A stretch of 64,000 bases of DNA from Catellatospora vulcania (lineage in GTDB: Bacteria > Actinomycetota > Actinomycetes > Mycobacteriales > Micromonosporaceae), in NCBI RefSeq assembly GCF_009720385.1, contig NZ_ML769303.1, forward strand, positions 335,979 through 399,978, written 5' to 3'. Shown one piece after another: positions 62,905-64,000 of this stretch. How positions within the stretch are numbered: position 1 is the stretch's first letter; each line of letters starts with the position of its first letter. A model generated the notes under the pieces. The model was given only the letters and a program-made list of their open reading frames with translations, did not search any database and was not told the origin of the DNA. Made by a program: the position numbers and the translations under genes.

Positions 62905-63852
62905 GTGACGATCACCCCGGCCGTGGCGGCGCCCACTTTCGACCGCGCCGCGGCCTTCCCCGAGGTGCAGGCCGTGCAGGCCTGGTGCCGCCAGGGCGAC
63001 TGGGACGCGGTGGCACGTCACTTCGCGCAGCTGCCGACGGCCGACGCGGTGTACTTCACCGTGCGGGCCGTCGGCGAGCTGCCGGGCGTGATGACCTTCG
63101 TCGGCGAGGTGGCGCAGGCACAGCCGTCGGCCGTGCTGCCCAAGCTGCTGCTCGCCGCCCGCGCCGCCGCGCTGGCCTGGGACGCGCGCACCACGGCGCG
63201 GGCCGCGCACGTCAGCCGCGAGCAGTTCGACGAGATGCACGAACACCTGCGCTACGGCGAGGAACGGCTGCTGGAGGTCACCGCCCGGGAGCCGGGCAAC
63301 GGGGCGGCCTGGGCGCTGCGCATCACCAACGCGCGCGGCCTGCAACTCGGCCAGGCCGAGGCGCGACGGCGCTACGACCGGCTGGCCAAACACCACCCGC
63401 ACATGTACTTCGCCCAGGCGCAGCTGCTGCAGCAGCTGTGTCCGAAGTGGAGCGGCTCGTGGGACGCGGCGTTCGGGTTCGCGCGCCGGTGCGCCGCCGC
63501 CGCACCCGAGGGCAGCCTGAGCGGCGCGCTCATCCCCGAGTTGCACGCCGAGTACTGGCTGTCGCTGCGCGGTGGCGAGCGCGACGCGTACCTGCGCCGG
63601 CCCGAGGTGCAGCGGGAGGTGGCCGAGGCGGCGCTGCGTTCGGTGCTGCACCCGGCGTTCCGCCCCACCTACGGCTGGGTGGGCGCGCACAGCCACTTCG
63701 CCTGGGCGTTCAGCCTGGCCGGGGACCACCGGCGGGCCGCGGTGCACTTCCGCGCCCTGGGCGGCCTGGCCGACAGATACCCCTGGGCCTACGGCGGCGA
63801 CGCCGAGCAGCAGTACGTCAAGCACCGCGACCTCGCGCTGAAGGCGGGCTGA
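62905..63852 (+). CDS. Helical repeat protein, possibly DUF4034-like
   Basis: 315 residues, almost all helical, with repeated short pairs (VQAWCRQGDWDAVARHFAQL, LAKHHPHMYFAQAQLLQQL, FSLAGDHRRAAVHFRALGGL). CPKWSGSWDAAFGFARR is similar to the PKWGGS-type motif of DUF4034 proteins. No catalytic site is recognised. TAGGAT six bases before GTG and no ribosome site suggest a leaderless gene. Confidence 0.7.
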   Translation: MTITPAVAAPTFDRAAAFPEVQAVQAWCRQGDWDAVARHFAQLPTADAVYFTVRAVGELPGVMTFVGEVAQAQPSAVLPKLLLAARAAALAWDARTTARAAHVSREQFDEMHEHLRYGEERLLEVTAREPGNGAAWALRITNARGLQLGQAEARRRYDRLAKHHPHMYFAQAQLLQQLCPKWSGSWDAAFGFARRCAAAAPEGSLSGALIPELHAEYWLSLRGGERDAYLRRPEVQREVAEAALRSVLHPAFRPTYGWVGAHSHFAWAFSLAGDHRRAAVHFRALGGLADRYPWAYGGDAEQQYVKHRDLALKAG

Positions 63853-63855
63853 CCC

Positions 63856-64000
63856 GTGGTCGAGGTGACCGAGGTCGACGGCGTGCCCACGCTGTTCGCG
63901 CCGTCCACCGGGCGGACCGCGGCCGGGCTGATCTTCCGGGTCGGCCAGGCCGACGAGACGCTGCCGCTGCACGGCATCACCCACCTGGTGGAGCATCTGG
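63856..64000 (+). CDS. M16 (insulinase-type) metallopeptidase, N-terminal fragment
   Basis: 48 codons before the window ends. The inverted zinc motif HxxEH appears in HGITHLVEHL, preceded by LIFRVGQADETLPL, as in M16 peptidases. GTG 63856 is four bases after the previous stop codon. Whether the rest is intact cannot be seen. Confidence 0.8.
   Translation, partial: MVEVTEVDGVPTLFAPSTGRTAAGLIFRVGQADETLPLHGITHLVEHL

Overview
The window is very GC-rich, codons end in G or C almost everywhere, and the gene families are typical of Actinobacteria: SigE-family sigma factors, an AfsR/SARP regulator, DUF397 with a DUF5753 XRE regulator, a ROK regulator, GlxA regulator, MHYT protein, NlpC/P60 protein under a ydaO element, and nrdAB behind a cobalamin riboswitch. 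I infer a chromosomal segment of a soil or plant-associated actinomycete, probably Micromonosporaceae. The family call is a judgement, not something the sequence proves. No rRNA, tRNA, CRISPR array, transposase or phage gene was seen.

Layout. 1-5.9 kb: the start of a minus-strand FAD dehydrogenase, two tandem membrane-tethered SigE-type sigma factors with beta-propeller-like outer domains, a 2OG-Fe(II) oxygenase, a small DUF1508-like protein and the ribosome-rescue factor ArfB. 6.0-14.0 kb: a mannan-use operon (binding protein, two permeases, GH2 beta-mannosidase, then a secreted GH5 mannanase) with LacI-type operator palindromes at its promoter. 14.2-25.3 kb: mostly single genes (ribA, a GPH transporter coupled to an S1P-lyase-like decarboxylase, thioesterase, lactonase, a two-component system, DM13 and DUF1835 proteins, MarR regulator) plus two paralogous small membrane proteins. 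25.3-26.1 kb is gene-free and repeat-rich.

26.1-37.7 kb: a ROK regulator, a ribose-type ABC transporter, a Gfo/Idh/MocA oxidoreductase, a xylose-isomerase-like TIM barrel and a 1311-residue secreted ThuA / PQQ-dehydrogenase-like / PKD / CBM6 / double F5/8C protein. The oxidoreductase plus TIM-barrel pair suggests glycoside breakdown through 3-keto sugars. 38.0-43.2 kb: phytoene/squalene synthase, two secreted M23 peptidases, and a SARP-TPR regulator followed directly by a 32-codon gene whose product is almost only a signal peptide ending in SWCC. 43.2-48.8 kb: GlxA regulator divergent from a rhodanese, then nrdAB with an NrdR box and B12 riboswitch. 48.8-64 kb: HD hydrolase, MHYT protein, dTMP-kinase-like protein, MurR/MurQ-type recycling pair, a group 2 sigma factor with a SigR/SigH-type promoter, a c-di-AMP-riboswitch NlpC/P60 hydrolase, a DUF6232 protein, PIG-L deacetylase, XRE/DUF397 cluster, a kinase with a shortened activation segment, a tethered nuclease, the ohr/ohrR pair, an MDR reductase and the start of an M16 peptidase.

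Two themes cut across the genes. Long palindromes of several sequence families fill the gaps, mainly between converging genes, and one family has also entered the reading frames of nrdA and the phytoene synthase gene. About a dozen genes have a TANNNT hexamer 5-7 nt before the start codon and no Shine-Dalgarno sequence, so they are probably leaderless.
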